This document shows positions 10,139 through 19,449 of a stretch of DNA of 64,000 bases, piece by piece (position 1 is the stretch's first letter; each line of letters begins with the position of its first letter). The translations under genes and the position numbers were made by a program. The DNA is from Chloropicon primus (Eukaryota > Chlorophyta > Chloropicophyceae > Chloropicales > Chloropicaceae). Where the stretch lies: positions 1 to 64,000 of the forward strand of contig CP060771.1 of NCBI GenBank assembly GCA_023205875.1, given 5' to 3'. The notes below the pieces were generated by a model that saw only the letters and a program-made list of their open reading frames with translations, did no database searches and had not been told where the DNA came from.

Positions 10139-12025
10139 TTACGCCATGGGGATGACGAGCCACTGGAAGAACGAGCACGACACAGTGAAGGTGACCACTG
10201 ATATGGCCATCTGGATCAGCACGAGCTGGGCCAGGGACTCCCCCTGCTCCAGCCTGCCGTGCACCAGCAGCAGCATGACGACGTTCTGGGCGGTCGGCAC
10301 GGCGCTCTCCACCAGGATCACCAGCTGCATGATGGGCGTGTGCCCTTGGATGTCCGGCACCAGCTTGAGGGCGTTGAGGCACCACCACCACCCCAGGCCC
10401 ACAAAGGGCATGAGAAGCGTCCTTCCCAGAAGGATCGCCGTCGTCGCCGAGGCGGAGAAGCCTTGGTGGCCGTTCTTTTGGCCCTGCGGCGTGTCCGGAT
10501 CCCCCTCCCCTTCGGCCCCCTTGGCCTCCGCCACCGTCATCTTGATCGCCTTTTTCCGCAGCCCCTTCATGTACCTCAGAGTCGCCGTGCCGGAGAGCAT
10601 GAGCATCGAAACCGGAACTTGAGCCTGGCCCAAGGTGGAGAAAGCGTCGTACACGAAGTAGAGCGGGGGGACCTTGGTCGAGTCGCTGCCGCTGATGATC
10701 AGCAGGCTCTTCAGGGCGGGGATGCTGGCCAGGAAGATGGCGGACACCGCGGCCTGCAGGGCGGGGGTGCGAGCCAGCCGCACGAGAAGGACCAAGATCC
10801 AGTCCGTTACACTCGTGTACGTGGATTTGACCCTCCTCGCGCTCGTGTACACAAAGGTTGCAGCACGCTTGATCGGGCTCTTGACCTCCTCCCCGCCGTC
10901 CCCCCCGACCTCGCCGCCGCTAGTTCCGAGCAGGGCCTGGCGCATGCTGTCGCCCCCTCCATCCCGAGGGTCGCCCCCTTCGCTGTTGGCCATGCCCGGC
11001 GGTGCCCCACCCTCCTCCAGGAACCTCTCCCGCTGCAGGTCCTCCTTGGAGCTGCTGATGTAGTGAAGGTACTGCTCGATCGTGTCCCTGAGCTTGTGGG
11101 TGGGGGAAGACCCCATCTCCACCGCCAGGCTGTGGTCGCACTCCAGGGCGAGGTGGGACTGGACCTTCTTCAGGCCGTCGTGGCCGAGCTTGATGGTGTA
11201 GGAGGGTCTCGTCAGCGGGGTGCTCCTCCTGGTGAGTCCCCCCGAGCCGGGGAAAAGGACCCGGGCGCTGTCCCTCAGGTGGGGGGGCGGGTAGGGGGAG
11301 ACCCTGCAGAGGTAATCCTCGCTGGGAGACTCCTCCGTGCTCGTCCTCCTCCTCGTGTGCATGCCTCCGGTCTCGTCCTCCTCGGTGATCTCGACGTCCT
11401 CCGTCGCCGCCGTGGCGACGGACGTCCTCGCGCTGCCCGACCCCCCCGCTGCCCCCTCGCTGGCCTCCGGGTCGCCGGCCTCGCACAAGCCGGGGTCCTC
11501 GCGGCGGGGCTCCGGGTCGTCGTCCAGGCTGACCATGAGGCTCTCGCCCCAGGTGAACATCAAGAGGTTCTGGGTGATGAGGTAGAAGGCGATGTACGAG
11601 ATGGCGATGGAGCTGCACTCCTGCTGGGAGCCGGCCAGGGACGCCAGGGACTCGGAGTGGCAGAGGGAGTCCAGGACCGCGATGGCGAGGGCTCCTACAT
11701 TTCCGAACATCGTGGAAGCGATCCCGACCCTCCTCTCCTGGTTGCTCTGGACGCAGAGCAGCCTGCCGAAGACCTCGCCCACGACGAACCCCGAGGTGAC
11801 GTGAAGGAAGCAGGAGAAGGGCAGGATCCACAGCAAGTGGAGCCTCTCCACGGTGAACTCGTACAAAATTTTGCTGAAGAGGAGGCAAGGCAGCGAGATG
11901 TGGTACACGAGCTTTCCCATATCGCTCACCCCCTTGGAGTCGAAGACCCCCTTGAAGGCAAAGAAGGACCCCATCAGCACGAGGAACGCCACCGACAAGT
12001 TCGCCTCCGTCGTCGCCTTCAGCAC
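10139..12025 (-). CDS. PIN/PILS-type auxin efflux carrier family protein
   Basis: The roughly 628-aa frame has an N-terminal hydrophobic block (VAFLVLMGSFFAFKGVF, VYHISLPCLLFSKILYEF, GNVGALAIAVLDSLC, SYIAFYLITQNLLMF). A long hydrophilic loop of about 270 residues follows, then a C-terminal block (ILVLLVRL, MLMLSGTATL, VESAVPTAQNVVMLL, VTFTVSCSFFQWLVI). This is the architecture of the membrane-transport/auxin efflux carrier family (PF03547); PILS-like ER carriers are the closest idea. The frame has no ATG before 11974, which would remove half of TM1. Either a 5' exon is unrecognised or initiation is unusual. The gene is tail-to-tail with the FSIP1-like gene, about 66 bp apart. Confidence 0.85.
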   Translation of the reverse strand: MLKATTEANLSVAFLVLMGSFFAFKGVFDSKGVSDMGKLVYHISLPCLLFSKILYEFTVERLHLLWILPFSCFLHVTSGFVVGEVFGRLLCVQSNQERRVGIASTMFGNVGALAIAVLDSLCHSESLASLAGSQQECSSIAISYIAFYLITQNLLMFTWGESLMVSLDDDPEPRREDPGLCEAGDPEASEGAAGGSGSARTSVATAATEDVEITEEDETGGMHTRRRTSTEESPSEDYLCRVSPYPPPHLRDSARVLFPGSGGLTRRSTPLTRPSYTIKLGHDGLKKVQSHLALECDHSLAVEMGSSPTHKLRDTIEQYLHYISSSKEDLQRERFLEEGGAPPGMANSEGGDPRDGGGDSMRQALLGTSGGEVGGDGGEEVKSPIKRAATFVYTSARRVKSTYTSVTDWILVLLVRLARTPALQAAVSAIFLASIPALKSLLIISGSDSTKVPPLYFVYDAFSTLGQAQVPVSMLMLSGTATLRYMKGLRKKAIKMTVAEAKGAEGEGDPDTPQGQKNGHQGFSASATTAILLGRTLLMPFVGLGWWWCLNALKLVPDIQGHTPIMQLVILVESAVPTAQNVVMLLLVHGRLEQGESLAQLVLIQMAISVVTFTVSCSFFQWLVIPMA

Positions 12026-12278
12026 CAGCGCCAGGGAAGACGACGACGAGGAGAGGAGGAGGAGGACGACGACGAATCATAGCCACCCGTCATCGTTGCC
12101 GATTCTTCCATCCCCGTCACCATCGCCAATGGACCTGGACCTGAACCTGGACCTGGACTCTCCCCCCAACTCCACGCGTCTCCAGGCAAGCCGAGCCGAG
12201 CCCCACCGAGCAAAGCAAAGCAAAGCGAAAGAGGGAGAGACTCGTTCCGCCCCCGTCGTCGTCTTCCTCGCCGCCGTC

Positions 12279-12314
<36 letters not shown>

Positions 12315-12680
12315 TTTCTGTTGCAGCCGTTTTTTTCTTCCTCGTATTTGTTTTTATATTTGTTTTTATTAGTTTCATATTTATGATTGTTTTTCGGCCA
12401 ATGAAAATGAACCTCCTCCTGGAGCCTCCAGAAGTGGATAAGGCAAACCCAACACAACCCAACACAACCCAACACAACCCAACACAACCCAGGGGGTAAG
12501 ACAAAGGAGGACGACGAGGAGGACATACACAACACAACACGCTACAAACTCTTTCCATACTGAACAACAACACACCGCTAACTCCGCCTTCCCTTCGCTT
12601 TTTGTCCTGGACAATGCAGAGACAGGTATTGATTCATTGATTGATTCATTGATTGCGGTTGCTTGGTTGATTGCTTGGTT

Positions 12681-12714
<34 letters not shown>

Positions 12715-12719
12715 AGACG
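12026..12719. repeat. Intergenic region with several minisatellites
   Basis: This divergent gap holds a (GGTCGT)n run at 12283-12316, about five copies of a 10-bp AACACAACCC unit at 12445-12490, a TTGATTGATTCA/TTGCTTGG repeat at 12627-12685 and a (GT)n tract at 12684-12711. The last two could be intronic (see the ALAD entry). Confidence 0.75.
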
Positions 12720-13991
12720 ATGAAGACGAGGATGACGGGCGCGATGGCATCGAGGTCTTCCTCTTGTCCTTCTTCTCTTAGAGGGCAAGGGCAAGGGCAA
12801 GGTCTTGGGATGAGGACGGCCAGCAACAGAAGGCTTGGGGGGGGTGCTGGGAGGACGGCGTCCTCCTTGGCGGAGAGGAGGGAGGGAAGGACGGAAGCGG
12901 TGAGCCAAGCGGCGGCGGAGTTGGGGGTGCCGGTGGGGACGCCGACGAGGGAGGCGTGCAAGCAGGAGATTGCGGACAGGCCCAGGAGGAACAGGAAGGC
13001 TGCCATCTTGAGGGAAGCGATTAGGGAGACCCCACCGGTGCTTCCGGCGAACATGATCTACCCCCTGTTCGTGTACGACCACGTCATGGAGCCGGAAACT
13101 GAGACGGAGATCTCGTCCATGCCGGGCGTGAGGAGGCATACCGTCGAGGGGGTGGTGAAGGAGGTGGGGGAGGCGATCGCGGTGGGGGTGAAGCAGTGCG
13201 TCGTCTTCCCCAAGACGCCGGACGCCCTGAAGACGAGGCTGGGCGAGGAGTGCTACAACTCGGAGGGTCTCGCCCAGCGCACCATCAGGGCACTGAAGGA
13301 CGCCTACGGGGACGAGGTCTTCGTGCACACGGACGTCGCCCTCGACCCGTACAACACGGACGGCCACGACGGCATCGTGGACGACCTCACCGGGAGGGTC
13401 CTCAACGACGAGACTGTCCTCATGCTGTGCAAGCAGGCCGTGTCCCAGGCGGAGGCCGGGGCGGACTGCGTGGCCCCGAGCGACATGATGGACGGGAGGA
13501 TCGGGGCCATCAGGCAGGCCTTGGACGACAACGGCTTTGAGCACGTGAGCATCATGAGCTACTGCGCAAAGTACGCGAGTGCTTTCTACGGACCGTTCAG
13601 GGACGCCCTGGACAGCGCCCCGGTCGCCGGAGGCGTCCAGAGGAAGGTCCCCAAGGACAAGAAGACCTATCAGATGGACCCGGGGAACTACAGGGAAGCG
13701 CTGAGGGAGCTGGAGGCCGACGAGGCCGAGGGGGCGGACGTGGTAATGGTCAAGCCCGGCATGCCTTACCTGGACGTGATCAGGCTCCTCAGGGACAACA
13801 CCTCCCTGCCGGTGGCCGCGTATCACGTGTCTGGCGAGTACGCCATGCTCAAGGCCGCCGCCGCGAACGGTTGGGTGGACGAGAGGGAGTGCGTCCTAGA
13901 GGCCCTGACGTGCTTCAAGCGGGCGGGCGCGGACCTCATCCTGACCTACTACGCCAAGCAGGCCGCCGCCTGGCTCCAGGAGGAGGATTGA
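12720..13991 (+). CDS. HEMB: 5-Aminolevulinate dehydratase (porphobilinogen synthase), plastid Mg-type
   Basis: At 423 aa, it condenses two 5-aminolevulinate molecules to porphobilinogen in tetrapyrrole (chlorophyll/haem) synthesis. An Arg/Ser-rich leader of roughly 85 residues suits a plastid transit peptide. The metal region DVALDPYNTDGHDG has Asp/Thr where zinc enzymes carry three Cys, the plant Mg-type signature. The Schiff-base lysines lie in SYCAKYASAFYGPF and VMVKPGMPYLD, and CVAPSDMMDGR is intact. Four codons (M Q R Q) at 12614-12625 could be an upstream exon: GTATTG donor at 12626, GCGTAG acceptor at 12716, in phase with the 12720 ATG. That would give a slightly longer N-terminus. 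Confidence 0.96.
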   Translation: MKTRMTGAMASRSSSCPSSLRGQGQGQGLGMRTASNRRLGGGAGRTASSLAERREGRTEAVSQAAAELGVPVGTPTREACKQEIADRPRRNRKAAILREAIRETPPVLPANMIYPLFVYDHVMEPETETEISSMPGVRRHTVEGVVKEVGEAIAVGVKQCVVFPKTPDALKTRLGEECYNSEGLAQRTIRALKDAYGDEVFVHTDVALDPYNTDGHDGIVDDLTGRVLNDETVLMLCKQAVSQAEAGADCVAPSDMMDGRIGAIRQALDDNGFEHVSIMSYCAKYASAFYGPFRDALDSAPVAGGVQRKVPKDKKTYQMDPGNYREALRELEADEAEGADVVMVKPGMPYLDVIRLLRDNTSLPVAAYHVSGEYAMLKAAAANGWVDERECVLEALTCFKRAGADLILTYYAKQAAAWLQEED

Positions 13992-14234
13992 AGACGAAAG
14001 CCAGAGAAGAAGAAGAAGTAGAAGGAGTAGAGCTGTGGGTGTGGCTGGGGGGGGGGGCGGGAGGAAGGAAGGAAGTTAAAAAAAGAAAAAGCGATTCAAT
14101 GATTTTTTGGTTGTTGCTGGCTTGTTCACAGCAGCAGAGTGGTAGTACAGGCTATGCATCATTACTTTACAATTCCCCTCGTCGCCATTTATTCGCTTCT
14201 TTTATTCTCCTTCTTTTATTCTCCTTCTTCTTCT

Positions 14235-15389
14235 TCAAGAGGCTCTTATGATTGCCGGGTTGACGCTGACCCCGTCGTTCATCATCGGCGCGTAGATCTT
14301 GCTTCCCAGAGACTTTTTTATCCTCTCCCGGATCCCCGCGGACGAGCTGTTGACGTAGGAGCACACGTTGTTCACCAAGGAGCCCGCGAGGGAGCTGGCG
14401 CTGGACGAGGTCGCGAGGGTCGCCGGGCCCTTCGTCGGCGTGCACGGGAGCCCGGGGTTGCTCAGGTCCCTGAAGGATGACCCGCTCGAGAAGCAGCTGT
14501 CCCAGCTCCAGCTCCTCGAGTGCTCCAGGCCCCTCCCGCTTGGAGTCCTCTTCGACGACGACAACGACGACGAGTCCTTGAACTCGTCCCCGAGGAGGTC
14601 CTCCGAATTCCTCCGGCTGTTTCGCAGGGCGTAACGCCCCTCCGTCAGCACGTCCGCGGGGGCCTCCTCCACCTTGGCGGTGATAGACACGTTGGTCATC
14701 TTCAGCGGCAGAAGCAGGGAGGCCAAGGTGCCGGCGCCCCTCCTCCGCCTCAGCCCCGACGGCGCGATCTTCATCAGGCCCAGAACCCCCACGAGGTTGT
14801 CGTCGTCGTCGTCGTCGACGACGTTGGAGGCCTGGCGCCTCCCCCACCTGCGCCGCGAGGACTCCTTGGTGCTGCTGCTGCTGTGGGGGCTGAAGCACAC
14901 CGAGTCCCCCGCGTCCCTGTAAAGCCCGTTCAGCGTCACCTTCGCCGCCTGCGAGTCCTGCGAGTCCTGCGAGTCCGAGCCGGGGGAGGCGGCCGCATTG
15001 CGGTCGTCCACAGAGTGCGGCGGCGGGTCGTACTGCACGAGCGTCCCGTCGTTCCTCAGCACGATGAGGGGGAGAATCGTCGCCAGCTTCCTCCTGCAGC
15101 TCCCCTCGTCGTTGGAGAATATCGTTCGGCCGGATTTCCCCTCCTCCCCCGAGTGCAGCTCCTCCACGCCGTACCTCTCCCTCGCCACCCTCAGGCCCTC
15201 CATCCAAGCGAGCTCCTGCCTCTCCCACTCCGTCCTCACCGCGGCGCGCTCCATGGGCGACACCGGCTCCAGGGCGGTGCACGACACGCAGTGCCCGCAC
15301 GTCAACTGAGGCTGCACCACCACGTGCCGCGCCGGCCGGAACGACGACGACGAGGTAGCACAAGTCGCCACCGGACACAAAAAAGTCAT
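14235..15389 (-). CDS. Unknown Ser-rich protein
   Basis: The ATG at 15389 gives 384 aa; the open frame continues to 15467 without another ATG. I do not recognise the family. Visible features are a Cys cluster (QLTCGHCVSCTAL, about residues 28-40), a charged helix (MERAAVRTEWERQELAWMEGL), an Asp run (VVDDDDDDN), many basic-Ser motifs that would suit kinases, and a C-terminus ending in IYAPMMNDGVSVNPAIIRAS. The coherent composition and lack of stops support a real gene. It converges on ALAD, whose end is 244 bp away. Confidence 0.6.
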   Translation of the reverse strand: MTFLCPVATCATSSSSFRPARHVVVQPQLTCGHCVSCTALEPVSPMERAAVRTEWERQELAWMEGLRVARERYGVEELHSGEEGKSGRTIFSNDEGSCRRKLATILPLIVLRNDGTLVQYDPPPHSVDDRNAAASPGSDSQDSQDSQAAKVTLNGLYRDAGDSVCFSPHSSSSTKESSRRRWGRRQASNVVDDDDDDNLVGVLGLMKIAPSGLRRRRGAGTLASLLLPLKMTNVSITAKVEEAPADVLTEGRYALRNSRRNSEDLLGDEFKDSSSLSSSKRTPSGRGLEHSRSWSWDSCFSSGSSFRDLSNPGLPCTPTKGPATLATSSSASSLAGSLVNNVCSYVNSSSAGIRERIKKSLGSKIYAPMMNDGVSVNPAIIRAS

Positions 15390-16239
15390 CCTCTCCTCTC
15401 CTGCTGTGGTGGCTGTGGTGGTCGCGTGGCGGAGACGAAAGCGAAGCGAGTGCGAACGCGAACACAAAGTCTTCCCTCCGTGTTACGGTGCGTTGTGTTG
15501 TTGATATTGTTGTTGTTGTTGTTCCCTTCCCCCTCCTGGTTGTGTTACGTCGTCTCCCTTCCTTTCCCTTCCCCTCGTTGTTCTGGCGCGGCGCCGTCGT
15601 TTGTTTTTATGCGGTTGTGGTTCTGGCTCCTCTCCTCTTCTCACGGATTGGGATTGAAAATCAATGGGCGGGTGATGAGCGTTTCAAGGAGGCGTTACTA
15701 CTTGATGGGGAACATGGGAGGGAGATCGAAATTCCAAAAAAAACTTGGCGGGAAGATCAGGATCAGGCGGCCGAGGAGGAGGAGGAGGACATGAGGGGAG
15801 ATGGTGATGGTGATGGCGATGGTGACAAGCACACCACTAGACTTGGGAAACACAGGAACACACCACTTATCCAGGAAGAAAACACAAGGCTCCTACTACA
15901 TTGGACGACTGGGGATCAACACACAATAATACGATCAGAAGATCAGCATCAGGAATCAGGATATGGCCCGCCAACGAGGAGGAGGAGGAGGAGGACATGA
16001 GGGGAGATGGTGATGGTGATGGTGACAAGCACACCACTAGACTTGGGAAACACAGGAACACACCACTTATCCAGGAAGAAAACACAAGGCTCCTACTACA
16101 TTGGACGACTGGGGATCAACACACAATAATACGATCAGAAGATCAGCATCAGCACGATCCCCTATCCCCCCCCCTATATCCATCCTCAAAGTCCTCCTCC
16201 TCCTCCTCCTCCTCCTCGTCGTCGTCATGACCATCACGA
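15390..16239. repeat. Intergenic tandem duplication, ~206-bp unit
   Basis: A block running from GGACATGAGGGGAGATGG to GATCAGAAGATCAGCATCA appears at about 15787-15952 and again at 15993-16152, almost unchanged; the second copy has lost one 6-bp GATGGC-type unit. Each copy begins with a (GAG)n tract. The near-identity indicates a recent duplication. The region lies upstream of the unknown Ser-rich gene and downstream of the METTL17-like gene, and no gene is seen in it. Confidence 0.85.
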
Positions 16240-17634
16240 TCACGATCGTCCCATCGCGATCACGTCCCCCCACTTTTTGGCCTTGAGTTCGCCGTACTCG
16301 GGGTCGGATCGCGTCACGACCACGTTGGAGACCCTTCCCCCTCCTGCTGGCCCCTCCTCATCATCGCACAGGCGGAAGATAACGTGCCCCCCGCGCTTCC
16401 TCGGGGTGCCCACGATCCTTCCCTCTCTTCCCCCTTTCCTCTCCCCGCCCACAAGCTGCTCCACGATCGAGTTCCCCTTCCCCTCCTCCCCCTCCTCCTC
16501 CTTCTCCTTCTGGACCGCGAGGTACGAGAACTTCTCCGAGTAGCCCCCCTCCCTCCTCTCCCTCCTTGGACTCAGGGAGGCCCCGGGCCTGGCCCTCGCG
16601 TAATTGGCCCAGTGGGCGACCGGGGCCAACGACCCCTTCCTCGATCGATCCCCCTCCCTCCGGTACGGCTGCGCAAAGTGGCACCACTCCCCGACCTTCT
16701 TCTTCTTCAGATTCTTCTTCTTCTTCTTCTGGCTCCTCCCCTCCTCCTCCTCCTCCTCCTCCTCCGTCGTCGTCGCCATGGGGCAGGAGAGGAGGTGGGT
16801 GCACGGGGCCAATACCCTGAGCCCCCCGTGCTTTCCCATCTCCAGCACCCTCTCCCTCACCTTGGCCACCGTGTGGAACCCCCTGGGCGTGCCGGGCTCC
16901 ACCACCACCAGGAGCCCCCCCGGCCTCACCAAGCTCCATATCTTGTCCAGTTCCTTGGCCCTCCTGGCTCCCTCCTCGATCTCGCTGAGCGAGAAGCAGG
17001 CCAGGGCCACGTCGTACCTCGGGCCGGCCCTGGACCCGGTCAGGGTCCTGATCCCCCGGGACCAGAAGGCGTCGGGCACGACCCGGAGCCCCGAGCGCCT
17101 CAGGGCCTCGCTCGGCTCCACGCAGTCCAACCGAAACTCCAGGGGAGACCTCTCCAGCCCAGGGGTCGCCTTGGCGGCCAAGGGCAAAACCTCCATGAGG
17201 GCCAGGGAGGAGGAACCGCAACCCGCGCCGTAGTCGAGCACCGAGACCGAGACCGGTCCGCTCGCGTCGTCGGTCACGCTCGGCTCCGTTGGCCCCGCTC
17301 GTCCGACCTCGCTCACGTCCACACCCAGGGCACTCGCAATCGCGTGGACCGAGGCAACAAAGGTGGGAGGTCCCCTCAGGAGCGTGTGTGCCGCCACCAG
17401 GCTCCCTGCCTTCTTGCTCTTCCTCCCTCCTCCACCCTCCAGGACGTGCTTCCACCCAGGAGGCCCAGGCCTCCCTCCCTCCTCCTCCTGCCGAACTGAG
17501 CCGCCTCCCACCGCCACTCTGTCCACGAGCTCCGTGGCCGCCCTGGCCAGCTGATTGTTCGTCAAGGGATTCCCTCGCTTGGACAAGAGCGCCTGCTGAA
17601 ACCTCTCCAGCACCCGCGACGGCACCACCAGCAT
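16240..17634 (-). CDS. METTL17: METTL17/Rsm22-like mitochondrial small-subunit assembly factor
   Basis: The ATG at 17634 gives 464 aa (the frame extends to 17685 without an ATG). The methyltransferase-like core has VLDYGAGCGSSSLALMEVLP (SAM-motif I), CVEPSEAL, ACFSLSEIEEGARR and LVRPGGLLVVVEPGTPRGFHTV. The Fe-S cluster Cys set typical of METTL17/Rsm22 is present: APCTH, LLSCPM, EWCHFAQ and FRLCDDE. An insertion of Glu and Lys runs lies between the second and third Cys. The family binds the mitoribosomal small subunit and is needed for its assembly; whether it methylates RNA is doubtful. A mitochondrial location is inferred. Confidence 0.9.
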   Translation of the reverse strand: MLVVPSRVLERFQQALLSKRGNPLTNNQLARAATELVDRVAVGGGSVRQEEEGGRPGPPGWKHVLEGGGGRKSKKAGSLVAAHTLLRGPPTFVASVHAIASALGVDVSEVGRAGPTEPSVTDDASGPVSVSVLDYGAGCGSSSLALMEVLPLAAKATPGLERSPLEFRLDCVEPSEALRRSGLRVVPDAFWSRGIRTLTGSRAGPRYDVALACFSLSEIEEGARRAKELDKIWSLVRPGGLLVVVEPGTPRGFHTVAKVRERVLEMGKHGGLRVLAPCTHLLSCPMATTTEEEEEEEEGRSQKKKKKNLKKKKVGEWCHFAQPYRREGDRSRKGSLAPVAHWANYARARPGASLSPRRERREGGYSEKFSYLAVQKEKEEEGEEGKGNSIVEQLVGGERKGGREGRIVGTPRKRGGHVIFRLCDDEEGPAGGGRVSNVVVTRSDPEYGELKAKKWGDVIAMGRS

Positions 17635-18004
17635 GCTCGCTCGCCAACCTCTCTCCCTCTCTCTCCTCTCTCCTCTCTTCGTCAATCCCCTCCCGACTCC
17701 TTGCCCCGCCCTTCACCGACAACACGAGACCCTCCTCCTTGCCATCCGCACAAACCTCCCCCTCCTGGTCTCTTCTCAATGCTGCATGGCTGGATGCCTC
17801 CTCCTCCTGTTCCTGATCCTCCTCCTCCTCGTCCTCGTGCTCTGATACTGATGCTGATGCTTGATGCGTCAAGCAATGACCAGCTGGATGGGCAGGGCGG
17901 CAGGGCGAGGACTCCTCCCTCTCCTCCCTCTCTCCTCGTCCTCGTCCTCGTCCTCGTCCGCGGCGCTCCTCTCTGCTCTGCTCCTCAGAACTGAAGCACG
18001 AGTG

Positions 18005-18039
<35 letters not shown>

Positions 18040-18567
18040 AGCAGGGAACGGGGACGAGGACGAGGAAGAGGGCAACACCAGGAAAACCTACGTCTCAAGG
18101 GCTTTCGTTTGGTACCGGCATCGAGGCACGAGCGCTTGGGGGCAAGTGAAGGAGAGGGAGAGGGAGAGAGGGAGGACTGTGGGGCGCTTTGGGGCAAGTG
18201 AAGGAGAGGGAGAGGGAGAGAGGGGAACGAGCGAGCGAGAGAGAGGGAGAGAGGGAGGACTGTGGGGCGCTTGGGGGCAAGTGAAGGAGAGGGAGAGGGA
18301 GATAAGGGAACGAGCAAGAGAGAGAGAGGGAGAGAGGGAGGACTGTGGGGCGCTTGGGGGCAAGTGAAGGAGAGGGAGAGGGAGGGAGGGGAACGAGCGA
18401 GAGAGAGAGAGAGGGAGAGAGGGAGGACTGTGGGGCGCTTGGGGGCAAGTGAAGGAGAGGGAGAGGGAGAGAGGGAGGACTGTGGGCTTGGGCTTTCGTG
18501 GACGGAGCAGTCGGATTGCTTGATTGGTTGGGAGCATCACATCGCATCGCATTGGATACGTTTGAAG
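17635..18567. repeat. Divergent intergenic region with CTC/GAG tracts and a minisatellite
   Basis: From 17635 to 18120 the DNA is pyrimidine-rich and then switches to (GAGGAC)n near 18010-18040. From 18130 to 18490 there are five copies of GCGCTTGGGGGCAAGTGAAG, at 18131, 18185, 18267, 18349 and 18435 (spacing 54, 82, 82 and 86 bp), separated by variable GAGAGGGA runs. The array sits directly upstream of the CysQ-like start. Confidence 0.85.
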
Positions 18568-19449
18568 ATGCGTGACTTGAGAGAAGGGAACGTGGGTCTG
18601 GAGGACTTCCCCTACGTGCTGGATGCAGAGTACCTGGTGGAGGTAGCGAGGAAGGCAGGGGATGCGGTGATGGAGGTGTACGGGGAGAGCGAGGAGGACT
18701 GGGGGGTGCAGAAGAAGGGGGACGAGAGTCCGGTGACCAAGGCGGACCTCAAAGCCAACAAGGTCATTTGCGATATGCTGGTGAGCGCGTACCCGAGCGT
18801 ACCCATAACGAGCGAGGAGAACAAGAAAGTGGATTGGGAGACGAGGAAGGACTACCTGTACAGCTGGAACATCGACCCCCTGGACGGGACCAAGGAGTTC
18901 ATCAAGAGGAACGGCCAGTTCGCTGTGAATATCGCCCTGGTGAAGCGGCAGGAGGCGGTGGTGGGCCTCGTGCAGGTGCCGGTGACAGGACGGACCTACT
19001 GGGCGGCCAAGGGGAAGGGCTCGTACGTCCGCACCGCCTCCGGGGAGGAGACCCGACTCCAGTGCAAGGCGTTCAGGGAGGACGCCGCCGGCCTCGGCAT
19101 CATCGTGAGCCGCAGGCACATGAGCAAGGAGACGGAAGACTTCATCTCCAGGTACGACTCCCCCGTGTTCACCCAGATGGGCTCGTCCCTCAAGTTCACC
19201 AAAATTGCGGAGAACGAGGCCCACATCTACCCCAGGATGGCCCCGACCTGCGAGTGGGACACTGCCGCGCCCCACGTCGTGCTCTCGGAGGCCGGGGGCG
19301 AGGTCCTTCAGTGCGGACTGTGCACGTCCTCCGGCGAGCTTTTGGAGGATTGGAAGGAGGTTCTCGTGAAGCAGGTCCCCGTGGTGTACAACAAGGAGAA
19401 CGACCTCAACCCCTTCTTCGTGGCTTACGGGAAGAGAATCAAGGATTGA
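18568..19449 (+). CDS. 3'(2'),5'-bisphosphate nucleotidase, CysQ/SAL1-like
   Basis: The ATG at 18568 gives 293 aa. This is a Mg-dependent, Li-sensitive phosphatase of the inositol monophosphatase superfamily that hydrolyses PAP/PAPS in sulfur assimilation. Motifs are GDESPVTKADLKAN, ITSEEN (metal Glu), WNIDPLDGTKEFI (the Asp-x-x-Asp-Gly-Thr signature) and CEWDTAAPHVVLSEAGG (the second metal motif). The DPLDGTKEF form is typical of bacterial-type CysQ, so a bacterial or organellar origin is possible. No obvious transit peptide is seen. Upstream in-frame codons (18262 on) only read through a minisatellite and are discarded. Confidence 0.93.
   Translation: MRDLREGNVGLEDFPYVLDAEYLVEVARKAGDAVMEVYGESEEDWGVQKKGDESPVTKADLKANKVICDMLVSAYPSVPITSEENKKVDWETRKDYLYSWNIDPLDGTKEFIKRNGQFAVNIALVKRQEAVVGLVQVPVTGRTYWAAKGKGSYVRTASGEETRLQCKAFREDAAGLGIIVSRRHMSKETEDFISRYDSPVFTQMGSSLKFTKIAENEAHIYPRMAPTCEWDTAAPHVVLSEAGGEVLQCGLCTSSGELLEDWKEVLVKQVPVVYNKENDLNPFFVAYGKRIKD

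Noticed and set aside
16361-17872. 503-codon minus frame overlapping METTL17
   Set aside because: It has Gly/Arg/Glu-rich shadow composition, while the overlapping METTL17 frame has clear family motifs.
18262-18567. N-terminal extension of the CysQ-like protein
   Set aside because: The in-frame codons only read the purine minisatellite; family length and fold begin near the ATG at 18568.
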